Assembly (NCBI GenBank): GCA_001464965.1
Contig: LNEJ01000004.1
Span: 1 to 64,000 of the forward strand
DNA length: 64,000 nt
Origin: Gammaproteobacteria bacterium Ga0074134
Lineage (GTDB): Bacteria; Pseudomonadota; Gammaproteobacteria; Ga0077554; Ga007554
Direction: 5' to 3'
Part shown: piece by piece, positions 36,198 to 43,827 of the stretch
Layout: each line of letters opens with the position of its first letter
Position numbering within the stretch: the first letter of the stretch is position 1
Made by a program: the position numbers and the translations under genes
The notes under the pieces: generated by a model
Told to the model about the DNA's origin: nothing
What the model saw: the letters and a program-made list of their open reading frames with translations, nothing else
Databases searched by the model: none

Positions 36198-37373
36198 TTA
36201 CTGGCCAGTCTGGCGGAAAAGCCTGCCCAGTAGTGGCGTATTAGCCAAACGACTGATCACCGCCCGCATGCCACGCGTATAAGTGTTTGGACGGGGAGCA
36301 GTGGCGGAGCAGACTTCAAGGAACCGGCGTGATAACTCATTCGGTACAAAGTCGGCTGATCCGGCATGGCGAAGAGCACGGCCAGTCCACACCTGATAGA
36401 CGGTCTTATCTCCCAATACCTTACCAATAGCTTCGACCCATGCTTCAGCGTTACGGTAGTCCTGTATCAAGATTCCTCCGTCCCCGACGGATTCGGGCAA
36501 ACCGCCCCGCGCGCTGGCGATTACCGGGATACCGCATGATTGTGCCTCTATGGCGACCATGCCGAAGCCTTCTTCCCAAACGGATGGCACGAGCAGCAAC
36601 TTGGTCTGGCCATAGATCGACCGCATGTCGGAAACTCGCTGCTGGAAGCGCACGTTGGGCGTCTGCGCCAGCCGCTTCTCCAACTCCATCAGCGCTGCGT
36701 CGCTCAGTTTCCATGATTCGAGCAGCAGGAATTTTTCGGCAGGAAGGCGTTTCGCAATCTCGAAGAACGTATCGACACCCTTCACACGGAACGGATTGAT
36801 CATCGTTACATAGCCTTCCCGGTTGCCTTCCGTACCGAAATACAGATCGGAGGCTGGATAGACGACATGAGCACGACGCCCGATCACCTTGCGCACCTTG
36901 TTCGCCAGAAAACCGCTGCTGCATACGAGATGGCAGCCCAGGTCTGAAATCGACCGCAGCTCGGCCGGATCGAACTCCGCATCATGAACATAGAAAAGTC
37001 CCTGAATTCCCTTTTTGCTGGCGAGTTCGAGGATCTCTCTGGCACCTTCCAGTTGAGTCCAGAAAATATCGGGCTTGAAGCGGTCAATGAAGTCGTCCAA
37101 AGCGCTAATGAAATCCGGAAAAACATGTACCGGGTAGCCGCAGTCGAGTGCGCCGTTCCAGCCATTATTGCTCGCGGCTCTAATACCGAGAGTGGCGTAT
37201 TCCGAAGTATTGGGATAGTTCCACGATGACACCGAGTAGTCACTGGAGCCGATTGCCGCGCACTCAATCCCCAAGTCGTTTGTCAGGCTATATAGCAACT
37301 GATGCGCGCAGCGCGCCGCTCCTCCCAGGAAGAAGGGGTAGGGTGGGCGTTCACTGGCGTAGAGGATGCGCAT
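36198..37373 (-). CDS. GT4 family glycosyltransferase (GT-B fold)
   Basis: About 391 residues. The N-terminal domain begins MRILYASERPPYPFFLGGAARCAHQLLYS-like (split here). The C-terminal GT4 signature is in VPSVWEEGFGMVAIEAQSCGIPVIAS (about 270-295), with the donor-binding Glu pair EGFGMVAIE. The start is the ATG at 37373; a TTG four codons upstream is also in frame. It is a retaining glycosyltransferase, unlike the inverting GT2 enzymes around it. Same strand and probably same mRNA as its neighbours. Confidence 0.88.
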   Translation of the reverse strand: MRILYASERPPYPFFLGGAARCAHQLLYSLTNDLGIECAAIGSSDYSVSSWNYPNTSEYATLGIRAASNNGWNGALDCGYPVHVFPDFISALDDFIDRFKPDIFWTQLEGAREILELASKKGIQGLFYVHDAEFDPAELRSISDLGCHLVCSSGFLANKVRKVIGRRAHVVYPASDLYFGTEGNREGYVTMINPFRVKGVDTFFEIAKRLPAEKFLLLESWKLSDAALMELEKRLAQTPNVRFQQRVSDMRSIYGQTKLLLVPSVWEEGFGMVAIEAQSCGIPVIASARGGLPESVGDGGILIQDYRNAEAWVEAIGKVLGDKTVYQVWTGRALRHAGSADFVPNELSRRFLEVCSATAPRPNTYTRGMRAVISRLANTPLLGRLFRQTGQ

Positions 37374-37401
37374 AGTAATGATCAATTCGTAGCGGGGTGA
37401 T

Positions 37402-38415
37402 TCAACCCTGTACTACCCGTTTAGATGACCAGTCCTTATTCATTTTGCGGACTATATCCGGGCAATTGCCAAATCGTCTTAGCCAGAAATCGCGAAAGCC
37501 GAGAAAGGCGGCGCGATTGCGCGGATCAAAAAAAGCAGCTCGCACAGACCACCACCAGCCTTTCATTGTGAAAGGGGAGTGCATTGTCTTTCCCATCAGA
37601 GGGCGCACAAATCGCCGTATCAAAGACCTTGCGCTGCTGAAGTAGATACAAAACCGCAGGCCCAATCCCGCATTTCGCTCTGCCCATAATAGCCGATTTC
37701 TGGCGCTGAAATATTCTTTTAAGGGTGAGTCTTCCCCCCCAAACGAGGCCGATATCTTGTGCCACAAGCGCGCCTCCGATACATAAACACAAGAAAAGCC
37801 GGCACGTTTTGCCCGGCTGCAGAAATCTATTTCCTCGTTGTTGAGAAAGAACTTTGGCTCTAGCGGGCCGATCGCCCTGAATACCTCGGGCCGGATAAAC
37901 ATGGCGCAACCGATTACCCATTCCGTTTCCGTCAGATTATCGAATTGCCCTCTGTCCAGTTCCCCTGCACCATACTCACCAAAGCTTAATGTCCGTGCGT
38001 CCCAATACCCTCCGGCGTACCACAGGGTTTCCTTATTGTCGTAGTAGTAAATCTTGCCGCCAAATACTCCACCCTGCGGCACGCGTTCCGCCGCCTTGAC
38101 AAAGGCTTCGAGTATACCCAGATCGACGACGGTATCGTTATTAAGCAAAAAGACAAATTCTGTGCCAGACTCAAGTGCATGCGCGATAGCGCTGTTGTTG
38201 CCCGCTGCAAATCCCAAATTGGCGCGATTCTCAATCACCTGCACCTTTGGATAATCACGCCGGATGGCATCAACTGACCCATCACTCGAACCATTGTCCG
38301 CAACGATGACCCTGAAATTCGGGTAGTCGATCCGCGTAACGGACTCCAAGCATGCCAGCGTGTCGTCGCGGCCGTTCCAGTTGAGGATGATGATATGCAC
38401 GAGTGGCGTATTCAT
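37402..38415 (-). CDS. GT2 family glycosyltransferase (rhamnosyltransferase-like)
   Basis: 337 residues. HIIILNWNGRDDTLACLES (about 8-26), FRVIVADNGSSDGSVDAI, and FVFLLNNDTVVD with the NND variant of DxD (about 90-101). ADMFIRPEV-like GCAMFIRPEVFRAIG and FFLNNEEIDFCSRAKRAGF (acceptor/His region) follow. The pattern matches WcaA/rhamnosyltransferase-type GT2 enzymes. Its ATG overlaps the stop codon of a small upstream frame (ATGA), suggesting coupling. Confidence 0.88.
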   Translation of the reverse strand: MNTPLVHIIILNWNGRDDTLACLESVTRIDYPNFRVIVADNGSSDGSVDAIRRDYPKVQVIENRANLGFAAGNNSAIAHALESGTEFVFLLNNDTVVDLGILEAFVKAAERVPQGGVFGGKIYYYDNKETLWYAGGYWDARTLSFGEYGAGELDRGQFDNLTETEWVIGCAMFIRPEVFRAIGPLEPKFFLNNEEIDFCSRAKRAGFSCVYVSEARLWHKISASFGGEDSPLKEYFSARNRLLWAERNAGLGLRFCIYFSSARSLIRRFVRPLMGKTMHSPFTMKGWWWSVRAAFFDPRNRAAFLGFRDFWLRRFGNCPDIVRKMNKDWSSKRVVQG

Positions 38416-38663
38416 CGTTCAAGCCTCCAGCCGATATGGCGCATCCAAAGTTCCTGAGCTTGATAAGATAGATGCCAAAAGGAGCGTTCCAGGCGTGGAT
38501 AACGATCAATTAGTTCGTCCGATCGTTTGAACCATCTGTGGTCCGGTGATTCGTGGCGATTTGCCAGCGCGCGCGCGCTGGCATACTGGTGTATAAGCAA
38601 GACCATAAACTTTAGTGACCAATCTCCAACTGTCGCACCTGAGACATAGGGCCGCCTAGTCAT
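38412..38663 (-). CDS. small protein (83 residues), possible remnant
   Basis: An 83-codon frame whose stop overlaps the start of the downstream glycosyltransferase by four bases (ATGA). Only the C-terminal half has protein-like helix character (DELIDRYPRLERSFWHLSYQ). I recognise no family. It lies at the edge of a region with a broken glycosyltransferase and a repeat scar, so it may be a remnant rather than a functional gene. The coupling still allows it to be translated. Confidence 0.4.
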   Translation of the reverse strand: MTRRPYVSGATVGDWSLKFMVLLIHQYASARALANRHESPDHRWFKRSDELIDRYPRLERSFWHLSYQAQELWMRHIGWRLER

Positions 38664-38741
38664 AAGATGTCAAAACGATATTTTTTTGAAGGTACTGTGA
38701 GTGCACCCAAGTCGTCACTTATGCACGGTCGATCCCGCAGG

Positions 38742-38943
38742 CTATCCAAAGATCCTCTTGAAGCGTTGGATATACCACGTCAGACGGTTCCGCGTAAGAG
38801 CGTACATACGACGCCAGAAATACTCTCGCCAATTGCCAAACCAGAGAGGCTGGGCCTTCACTGCTACCCACAGATCAATAGTGTCGCCATTTGGGGTCGT
38901 CGCACACGCTTCGCTTCCCTGTTCTCCTTCACCGTAGCTCCTC
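38742..38943 (-). pseudogene. fragment resembling a protein C-terminus
   Basis: An open frame without a start. Its last about 45 codons (DLWVAVKAQPLWFGNWREYF then RRMYALTRNRLTWYIQRFKR) look like the basic, aromatic C-terminal helix of a glycosyltransferase. Its 5' part overlaps the 38880-38919 repeat and is preceded by a stop. Probably the tail of a second destroyed gene. Confidence 0.4.
38880..38919. repeat. structured repeat, collapsed form
   Basis: AGTGTCGCCATTT (38880-38892) is directly followed by the 27-base block GGGGTCGTCGCACACGCTTC and onward (38893-38919). The same two blocks occur at 27383 and 27619, in the same orientation and 223 bases apart. Beyond the block, similarity continues for about 15 bases with a 5-base gap. 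Confidence 0.75.
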
Positions 38944-39730
38944 TTCTATTCGCTCAAGCTTCGCGCAGTGCCATGCCGCTTGACGACACAGCTCGACGCC
39001 CCATTGTTTTACCATATTTCGTCTAATCCGCTCGCGCGCGAATGGATCGTCAGTCCAATACAATGCAGCCTTCAGACTGCACACCGACGCCACGAGATCA
39101 TTCGCATCTCTCGACAAATTGCTGTTATGGATTCTGTACGTTGCCAATGGCTTGCTGAGACAGGCGACCCTGTGTTTCGCTGTGATTCGTAGCCACAGGT
39201 CATAACGGCCAATCTTCAAGGAAGCCCCCGATGTCCTCAAGGACGGATCTTCTTATCATTACAGCGGGGTAATTCAGAACATGATTCCGGGCAAAAAAGG
39301 CAGCGAAAGTAACCTCTCCCCCGTCATCATCTCAGTTGATTATGTTGCACTTCGATAGTTTGTCTTCCTCCAGTAATAGGACGGGCGAAAAAACCATACC
39401 TAACTGTCCATCACCCTCAAAACACCGTACTTGACACGCGATTTTTTCAGGTGCCCAGACATAGTTGTGCTCCAGAAAAGTGACGTAATTGTCAGAAGCA
39501 ACCGCAATTCCAGCGTTGCATGCCCCTGAAACTCCTTTGTTCTCTTGGTAAAAGTAGCGAACTTTGCTCTCGTAGCTTCGGACTATATTTTCGCTGCCAT
39601 CTGTTGAGCCATCGTTAACTATAATTATCTCGTGCGGCGCAAGGGTTTGCGCAAGTGCGCTTTCGATAGCCTCCGCAATATACTTCTGCCCATTGAATGT
39701 CGGCAAGATTACGCTAACGGATCGCTTCAT
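38929..39730 (-). pseudogene. GT2 glycosyltransferase broken by two frameshifts
   Basis: Reading down the minus strand, a GT2 N-terminus starts at the ATG at 39730 (MKRSVSVILPTFNGQKYIAE; IIVNDGSTDGSENIV; FLEHNYVWAPEKI) and stops after LSKCNIIN. The reading continues in a second frame with DDDGGEVTFAAFFARN, then MIRRSVLEDIGGFLED. It then shifts to a third frame with RYDLWLRITAKHRVACLSKP and YRIHNSNLSRD, ending KLERIEEELR. The three pieces in order make one complete GT2 protein, so this is one gene with two frame changes (about 39345 and 39200). The DxD is also altered to EHN. Sequencing error at both sites is possible. Confidence 0.8.
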
Positions 39731-39794
39731 GGCTCTGCAACAATAAAGTAGAGTTAAATGGGGTAGCTTGGAAGTGGCTCTTGGGGCGTCATTT

Positions 39795-40811
39795 TCAGCT
39801 GATGGCACGCAAATAGAATCCAGCGCGTCCGCCACGGCGCTCGGCATTCACCTTGACAGCCATGGCCTCGAAGTTCTCCTTTTCTTGCGGCGTAAACAGG
39901 TCGGAATCCGGATTGATCCACAAAGAGCGCGGATCGTTAAGGGGAATGTCGCGGGCATATTGCTCGCTTCCGTAGAATTCAAAGGGAAGTGAGTCGTAAA
40001 CCACATCATAAAGTTCAAGCCCGGCCTGCCGCCCTAAGTCGGTGATGCTGCCCACCGAATGAAGAAAAAGATGGCGTGGCGCATCAAGCTCCACCCAATT
40101 TGTGCCATATTTTTCCCAGGCATGTGAAGGCACTATGGGTATGCGCACCAGGCATGTACCCCCTTTTCCGAGTCTGGCGCGTACCGCCTTAAGCAGGCTG
40201 AGTTGATCAGAGATGTGTTCAAGGGAGTGATGAAGCGTAATTAGGTCGAACTTGCCTTTGATATCTTCCAGTTCGCGCTTAAAAATACGGATGTTGCCGT
40301 GTTGTTGGTCTGCCGGGATAAAAGGGTCTACCCCGACCAGATCGTAGAATCCCAGACCAGCCAGAGCCGCCAACCACTTTGAATGGGCACCACAGCCCAC
40401 GTCAAGAAAACGCGCCGAGAAGTCTTTTAAGCCGCATTTCCTGAGAATTTCACCGGGAGGGATTCCCCCAGACTGATCAAAAAGCGCTGTGGGTAGCTCC
40501 ACGTAGGGTTCGAGCAGCGTATTAAGCTTGTATCCTTTTTCAAAAAGCGCTGTCCGGCAGCGTTGCTTTTGTAGCCAGCGATGCAGTGCCCCATGTTTAG
40601 GAGGGGGGGGGGTTAGATTGAACGAATAATAGTCCGATGGGTAAAAACGCCCAAAATCTGCAGTAATTTCATCAGCCTGGAGACAACCGCAGGCGGTGCA
40701 TTGAAAATAACGGAAAACCTCGCGCGAACCGAACATCATCTCCCTTATTTCGTAAACAGGATGATGCTCGTGAGTGCCGCAAATTCGGCATGTTCTCAAA
40801 GTCGTGGTCAT
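39795..40811 (-). CDS. class I SAM-dependent methyltransferase with N-terminal zinc ribbon
   Basis: 338 residues. The N-terminus has two CxxC pairs (RTCRICGTHEHHP at about 7-19 and QCTACGCLQADE at about 39-50), a zinc-ribbon typical of C-methyltransferase-like proteins of sugar pathways. The core methyltransferase has FLDVGCGAHSKWLAAL (about 139-154), FDLITLHHSLEHISDQLSLL (about 190-209) and WVELDAPRHLFLHS, the last a Methyltransf_23-type motif. The ATG overlaps the stop of the Wzt gene (ATGA), so it is translated with the exporter. In ABC-exported O-antigens such methyltransferases can modify the chain; that role is an inference here. Confidence 0.82.
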   Translation of the reverse strand: MTTTLRTCRICGTHEHHPVYEIREMMFGSREVFRYFQCTACGCLQADEITADFGRFYPSDYYSFNLTPPPPKHGALHRWLQKQRCRTALFEKGYKLNTLLEPYVELPTALFDQSGGIPPGEILRKCGLKDFSARFLDVGCGAHSKWLAALAGLGFYDLVGVDPFIPADQQHGNIRIFKRELEDIKGKFDLITLHHSLEHISDQLSLLKAVRARLGKGGTCLVRIPIVPSHAWEKYGTNWVELDAPRHLFLHSVGSITDLGRQAGLELYDVVYDSLPFEFYGSEQYARDIPLNDPRSLWINPDSDLFTPQEKENFEAMAVKVNAERRGGRAGFYLRAIS

Positions 40812-42073
40812 GACATGGGGTTCCCGGCAACTGCTATGTCCCGCGAGTAAGTGTCTTTCCCGTCTGTTAGAAGCCATTGCGCATCCAGGGCAAAGAACCC
40901 TTCACGCACCGTGACTGGCAGATCACCGACCACCTGAAAGTGCTTCAGATTTTCGCCGTAGAAGATGGCACCAGCCGCTTGACCCGCCGTTACGCCAAAA
41001 CGCAGCGAATAGATGCCCGGTAGAAGCGCCAAACGTGCAATTTTGCAAAGGACATCATGCTCACCCAGCGGAAGGTAATTGATATGGAGCTGCTCTTCGC
41101 TGTTGTGAGTGGTTAGATATACAAAATCTGTTGTATGGAAGCCGAAACCAAAAGTGACATCGCTTAGATGTTGATACACCCGGATTTTGAATTGGATCAT
41201 GCAGTCCTGGTTAAATGAAAGATGATCGGTTTTTTGTCCATTTTGGTCGAGGAAACCCAATTCCATTAATTCGAGATCACCGCTGGTGCGCGTGCGTGCC
41301 TTTGCATGGGCAGCGTTTGCATTAATCTTTGCATCACTTTGTTCGTAGAAACTGTCGCAAACGGCTTGTGGCGCGCCATCTTGATTGATTCGCCCGTGGT
41401 CAAGTAGGATCACGCGGGTACAGAGGCGTTGGACCTGCCGGATGTTATGACTGACCAGTAAAACGGTTTTATTCTGCCGTTTGATCAAATCCTCCATCCG
41501 GTCAAAGCATTTACGCTGAAACGCCAGATCGCCCACCGCCAGCACTTCGTCCACGATCAAAATATCAGCATCCACGCTGGTAGCAATGGCAAACCCCAAG
41601 CGCACCGACATGCCAGAACTATAACGCTTAATCGGAGTATCAATAAATTCTTCCAGCTCCGCGAAGGCAACGATCTCATCGAATTTTTTCTTGATTTCGG
41701 CCTTGGGCATGCCCAGGATAGCGCCATTGAGAAAGACATTCTCGCGCCCGGTGAGGTCACCTATCAGTCCCGCGCCGACCTCGATCAGCGGTGCCACTTT
41801 GCCATGTATTTTAACGTTTCCCCGGGTGGGTACGCTGATTTGCGCCAGCATTTTCAGTAGCGTGCTTTTGCCTGCGCCGTTGTGGCCGATGATGCCAAGC
41901 ACTTCGCCTGCCTCAACCTTGAAGTCCACATCGTTCAGCGCCTTGAACAGCGGGCGCTCGGGTAAGGGCTGGCCGCGAAGCTTGGCGGCGGCGCGCTGTA
42001 TCGTATGCTTCAGGCTTTGCAGTTGCCCGAGGCTGTATTCTTTGGTGACGTGGTTGACTTCTATGATGGCCAT
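40808..42073 (-). CDS. wzt: O-antigen ABC exporter ATPase (Wzt type, with C-terminal glycan-recognition domain)
   Basis: 421 residues. The nucleotide-binding domain (1 to about 245) has Walker A GHNGAGKST (63-71), signature YSSGMSVRLGFA (151-162), Walker B ILIVDEVLAVGD (171-182) and a switch His in LLVSHNIRQV. The extra about 175 C-terminal residues (SGDLELMELGFLDQNGQKTD, IQFKIRVYQHLSDVTFGFGF) form a beta-sandwich like the Wzt carbohydrate-binding domain that recognises the finished chain end. This argues for export of an end-capped O-antigen. It pairs with the permease gene upstream on the same strand. Confidence 0.92.
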   Translation of the reverse strand: MAIIEVNHVTKEYSLGQLQSLKHTIQRAAAKLRGQPLPERPLFKALNDVDFKVEAGEVLGIIGHNGAGKSTLLKMLAQISVPTRGNVKIHGKVAPLIEVGAGLIGDLTGRENVFLNGAILGMPKAEIKKKFDEIVAFAELEEFIDTPIKRYSSGMSVRLGFAIATSVDADILIVDEVLAVGDLAFQRKCFDRMEDLIKRQNKTVLLVSHNIRQVQRLCTRVILLDHGRINQDGAPQAVCDSFYEQSDAKINANAAHAKARTRTSGDLELMELGFLDQNGQKTDHLSFNQDCMIQFKIRVYQHLSDVTFGFGFHTTDFVYLTTHNSEEQLHINYLPLGEHDVLCKIARLALLPGIYSLRFGVTAGQAAGAIFYGENLKHFQVVGDLPVTVREGFFALDAQWLLTDGKDTYSRDIAVAGNPMS

Positions 42074-42160
42074 GACTATGTATGATCGCTTTTTATAATT
42101 GCTTTCAATATCTTAATTATATTTTGTATAGTTTGTGTTTTTTTTCTAAATCTGCGATTT

Positions 42161-42979
42161 TCAAACCACATCCGCAAAATAAGATTCCGCACGCTTAAAA
42201 ACGATATAGCTAATGGGCAACAGGATGGCTATCAGTACCATGCCCGGCAGCATCGCGGCGAAGTCGGGGGCTTGGCCATAGAGCAATACCCGCTGAAAGG
42301 CGTCGATGACCCCGGCTATGGGGTTAAGGGTGTACAGTGTGTAGAGCAGGTTTGACCATTCCCCGGCAGCCTGATTGGTCAGGAGTTTTTCCTTGACCAG
42401 GGTCAAGGGGTAGATGACCGGCGAGGCATACATGAGCAGGGAGAGCAGGATCGGCAGTGCCGTGGCGACATCGCGGTAATAGACGTTCATCGCGGCCCCG
42501 ATGAGGGCGATGCTCAGTGATGCCAGGACTGTATACAGGATGATCAGGGGCAGCCAAAGCGCGTAAATACTGGGCATCATTCCGTAATAAACCATTAAGC
42601 CGGCGAGAATGCCAAAGTTGATGCCGAGCTCCACCAGTTTAGTCATGACGCTGGTGAGGGGGAAAATCTCGCGGGGAAAATAGATTTTGCGGATCAGGTT
42701 AGCGTTGGATACCACGCTGCCGACACCTTCCGCTGTGGCTTCCTGGAAGAAAATCCAGGGTATGAGTGCCGCGAAGGTGAGAATAGGGTAGGGGATGTGA
42801 CCGCTGTCGATGCCTACAAAACTTTTGACGAGGGTAAAGATGAGCATCAGTGTAACGGGTTTAAACACCGCCCAGGCGATACCTATATAGGCCTGCTTGT
42901 AGCGTAAGGTGATGTTTTTCCACGCAAGCACCATCAGCAATTCGCGGTAGGCAACGATGTTTTTGGCGGCTTGAATCAT
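42161..42979 (-). CDS. wzm: O-antigen ABC exporter permease (Wzm type)
   Basis: 272 residues, ABC-2 type permease. About six hydrophobic segments follow a cytoplasmic amphipathic start (AAKNIVAYRELLMVLAWKNI). ABC-2 signatures include YKQAYIGIAWAVFKPVTLML (about 28-47), LRNANLIRKIYFPREIFPL-like NANLIRKIYFPREIFPLTSV (about 90-109) and FYLSPVIYP-type YASPVIYPLTLV (about 184-195). It forms the membrane half of the exporter with Wzt. First gene of the exporter pair at the right boundary of the island; the 351-bp gap beyond it separates it from the rubrerythrin gene. Confidence 0.92.
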   Translation of the reverse strand: MIQAAKNIVAYRELLMVLAWKNITLRYKQAYIGIAWAVFKPVTLMLIFTLVKSFVGIDSGHIPYPILTFAALIPWIFFQEATAEGVGSVVSNANLIRKIYFPREIFPLTSVMTKLVELGINFGILAGLMVYYGMMPSIYALWLPLIILYTVLASLSIALIGAAMNVYYRDVATALPILLSLLMYASPVIYPLTLVKEKLLTNQAAGEWSNLLYTLYTLNPIAGVIDAFQRVLLYGQAPDFAAMLPGMVLIAILLPISYIVFKRAESYFADVV

Positions 42980-43064
42980 AAGTTCCAGGGGGTTAGGATT
43001 CTGTATTATTGGCCAATTTTACCACACATGGGGGATTTTCATTGTGTAAGCCAGGAAGGAAGCC

Positions 43065-43136
43065 ATGCGTAGGATAATCCCGTCCCACCCGTCCCACCCG
43101 TCCCACCCGTCCCACCCGTCCCACCCGTCCCATTAG
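43065..43136 (+). CDS. 23-codon micro-ORF of PSH repeats (uncertain)
   Basis: ATG at 43065 is preceded at good distance by AGGAAGGAAG, a strong ribosome-binding sequence. The frame is MRRII followed by six Pro-Ser-His triplets and TAG. It covers six tandem copies of the 9-base unit CCGTCCCAC (43080-43133, last copy imperfect). The repeat being a multiple of three and in frame could be chance. I call it only as a candidate leader or micropeptide upstream of rubrerythrin. Confidence 0.3.
   Translation: MRRIIPSHPSHPSHPSHPSHPSH
43080..43133. repeat. 9-bp tandem repeat, six units
   Basis: Six consecutive copies of CCGTCCCAC, the last ending in T. A pure minisatellite, so copy number is likely to vary between strains. 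It lies in the 351-bp gap between the exporter and rubrerythrin. Confidence 0.95.
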
Positions 43137-43205
43137 CTGTTTGTTTGCGCGCGATTATCTCAGGTATAGTTGTATCGGTCATTGTTGGCTGTTTTTGAGG
43201 TCATA

Positions 43206-43235
43206 TTGACACGGAGGCAGGATACCTTGAATACT
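43206..43235 (+). promoter_or_regulatory. possible promoter of the rubrerythrin operon
   Basis: A perfect TTGACA at 43206-43211 is followed 18 bases later by AATACT (4 of 6 consensus bases) at 43230-43235. This would give a leader of about 85 bases before the rubrerythrin ATG. The -10 element is weak. Confidence 0.35.
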
Positions 43236-43330
43236 TCGAAGAGAGCGGGGGTTAGACAAAGCCTAAGCGTGGAGGGAGTAAATCAATCCTCAGGCAGTTG
43301 ATGTTAACGGATATTTATAAGGAGATAGTC

Positions 43331-43750
43331 ATGAACCTGAAAGGCAGCAAAACCGAAGAGAATCTGAAGGCCGCTTTCGCGGGCGAGTCGCAGGCTAACC
43401 GCCGTTATCTGTATTTCGCCGCCAAGGCCGATATCGAAGGCTACAATGATGTGTCTGCTGTGTTCCGTTCCACTGCTGAAGGTGAGACAGGCCATGCGCA
43501 TGGCCATCTGGAATACCTGGAGGTCTGCGGTGATCCGGCTACAGGCCTGCCCATTGGCGCTACCGCCGACAATCTGAAGGCGGCGATTGCCGGTGAGACC
43601 CACGAGTACACAGACATGTACCCTGGTATGTCCAAGGCGGCGCGCGAGGAAGGTTTCGATGAGATCGCAGACTGGTTCGAGACCCTTGCCAAGGCCGAGC
43701 GTTCTCATGCTAACCGCTTCAAGAAGGCGTTGGATAGCCTGGGTAGCTAA
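43331..43750 (+). CDS. rubrerythrin-family diiron protein (no rubredoxin domain)
   Basis: 139 residues, a four-helix ferritin-like diiron protein. Metal ligands are visible as Glu19 ([12 protein letters not shown]), the [10 protein letters not shown] pair (about 51-60), Glu near [13 protein letters not shown] and the second E-x-x-H in [12 protein letters not shown]. No C-terminal rubredoxin Cys4 domain follows, so electrons must come from elsewhere. Such proteins reduce hydrogen peroxide. The start is the ATG at 43331 after AAGGAGATAGTC; an earlier in-frame ATG lacks a ribosome site. First gene of a three-gene set with an Fe-S protein and DUF3501. Confidence 0.92.
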   Translation: MNLKGSKTEENLKAAFAGESQANRRYLYFAAKADIEGYNDVSAVFRSTAEGETGHAHGHLEYLEVCGDPATGLPIGATADNLKAAIAGETHEYTDMYPGMSKAAREEGFDEIADWFETLAKAERSHANRFKKALDSLGS

Positions 43751-43773
43751 AGAACCAACCACCCCGCCTCGGA

Positions 43774-43794
43774 AGGGTGCGCCGCGCGTACCCT
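43774..43794. repeat. short GGGTGCG palindrome
   Basis: AGGGTGCGC and GCGTACCCT form an 8/9-bp stem between the rubrerythrin stop and the Fe-S gene. It belongs to the family seen at 45187 and 51195. Confidence 0.55.
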
Positions 43795-43827
43795 GCGAAG
43801 CTTTCGGTATCCACGCAGGGAGCGGCC

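Noticed and set aside
38667-39026. 119-codon plus-strand frame
   Set aside because: It lies opposite the broken glycosyltransferase and the repeat and has no domain; best read as a chance frame.
30270-42979. calling this island a prophage or integrative element
   Set aside because: No integrase, transposase, phage structural gene or attachment repeat was seen; lower GC fits acquired glycan genes but not a specific vehicle.
43080-43133. tandem units as a CRISPR array
   Set aside because: Units are 9 bp and contiguous without spacers; it is a minisatellite.
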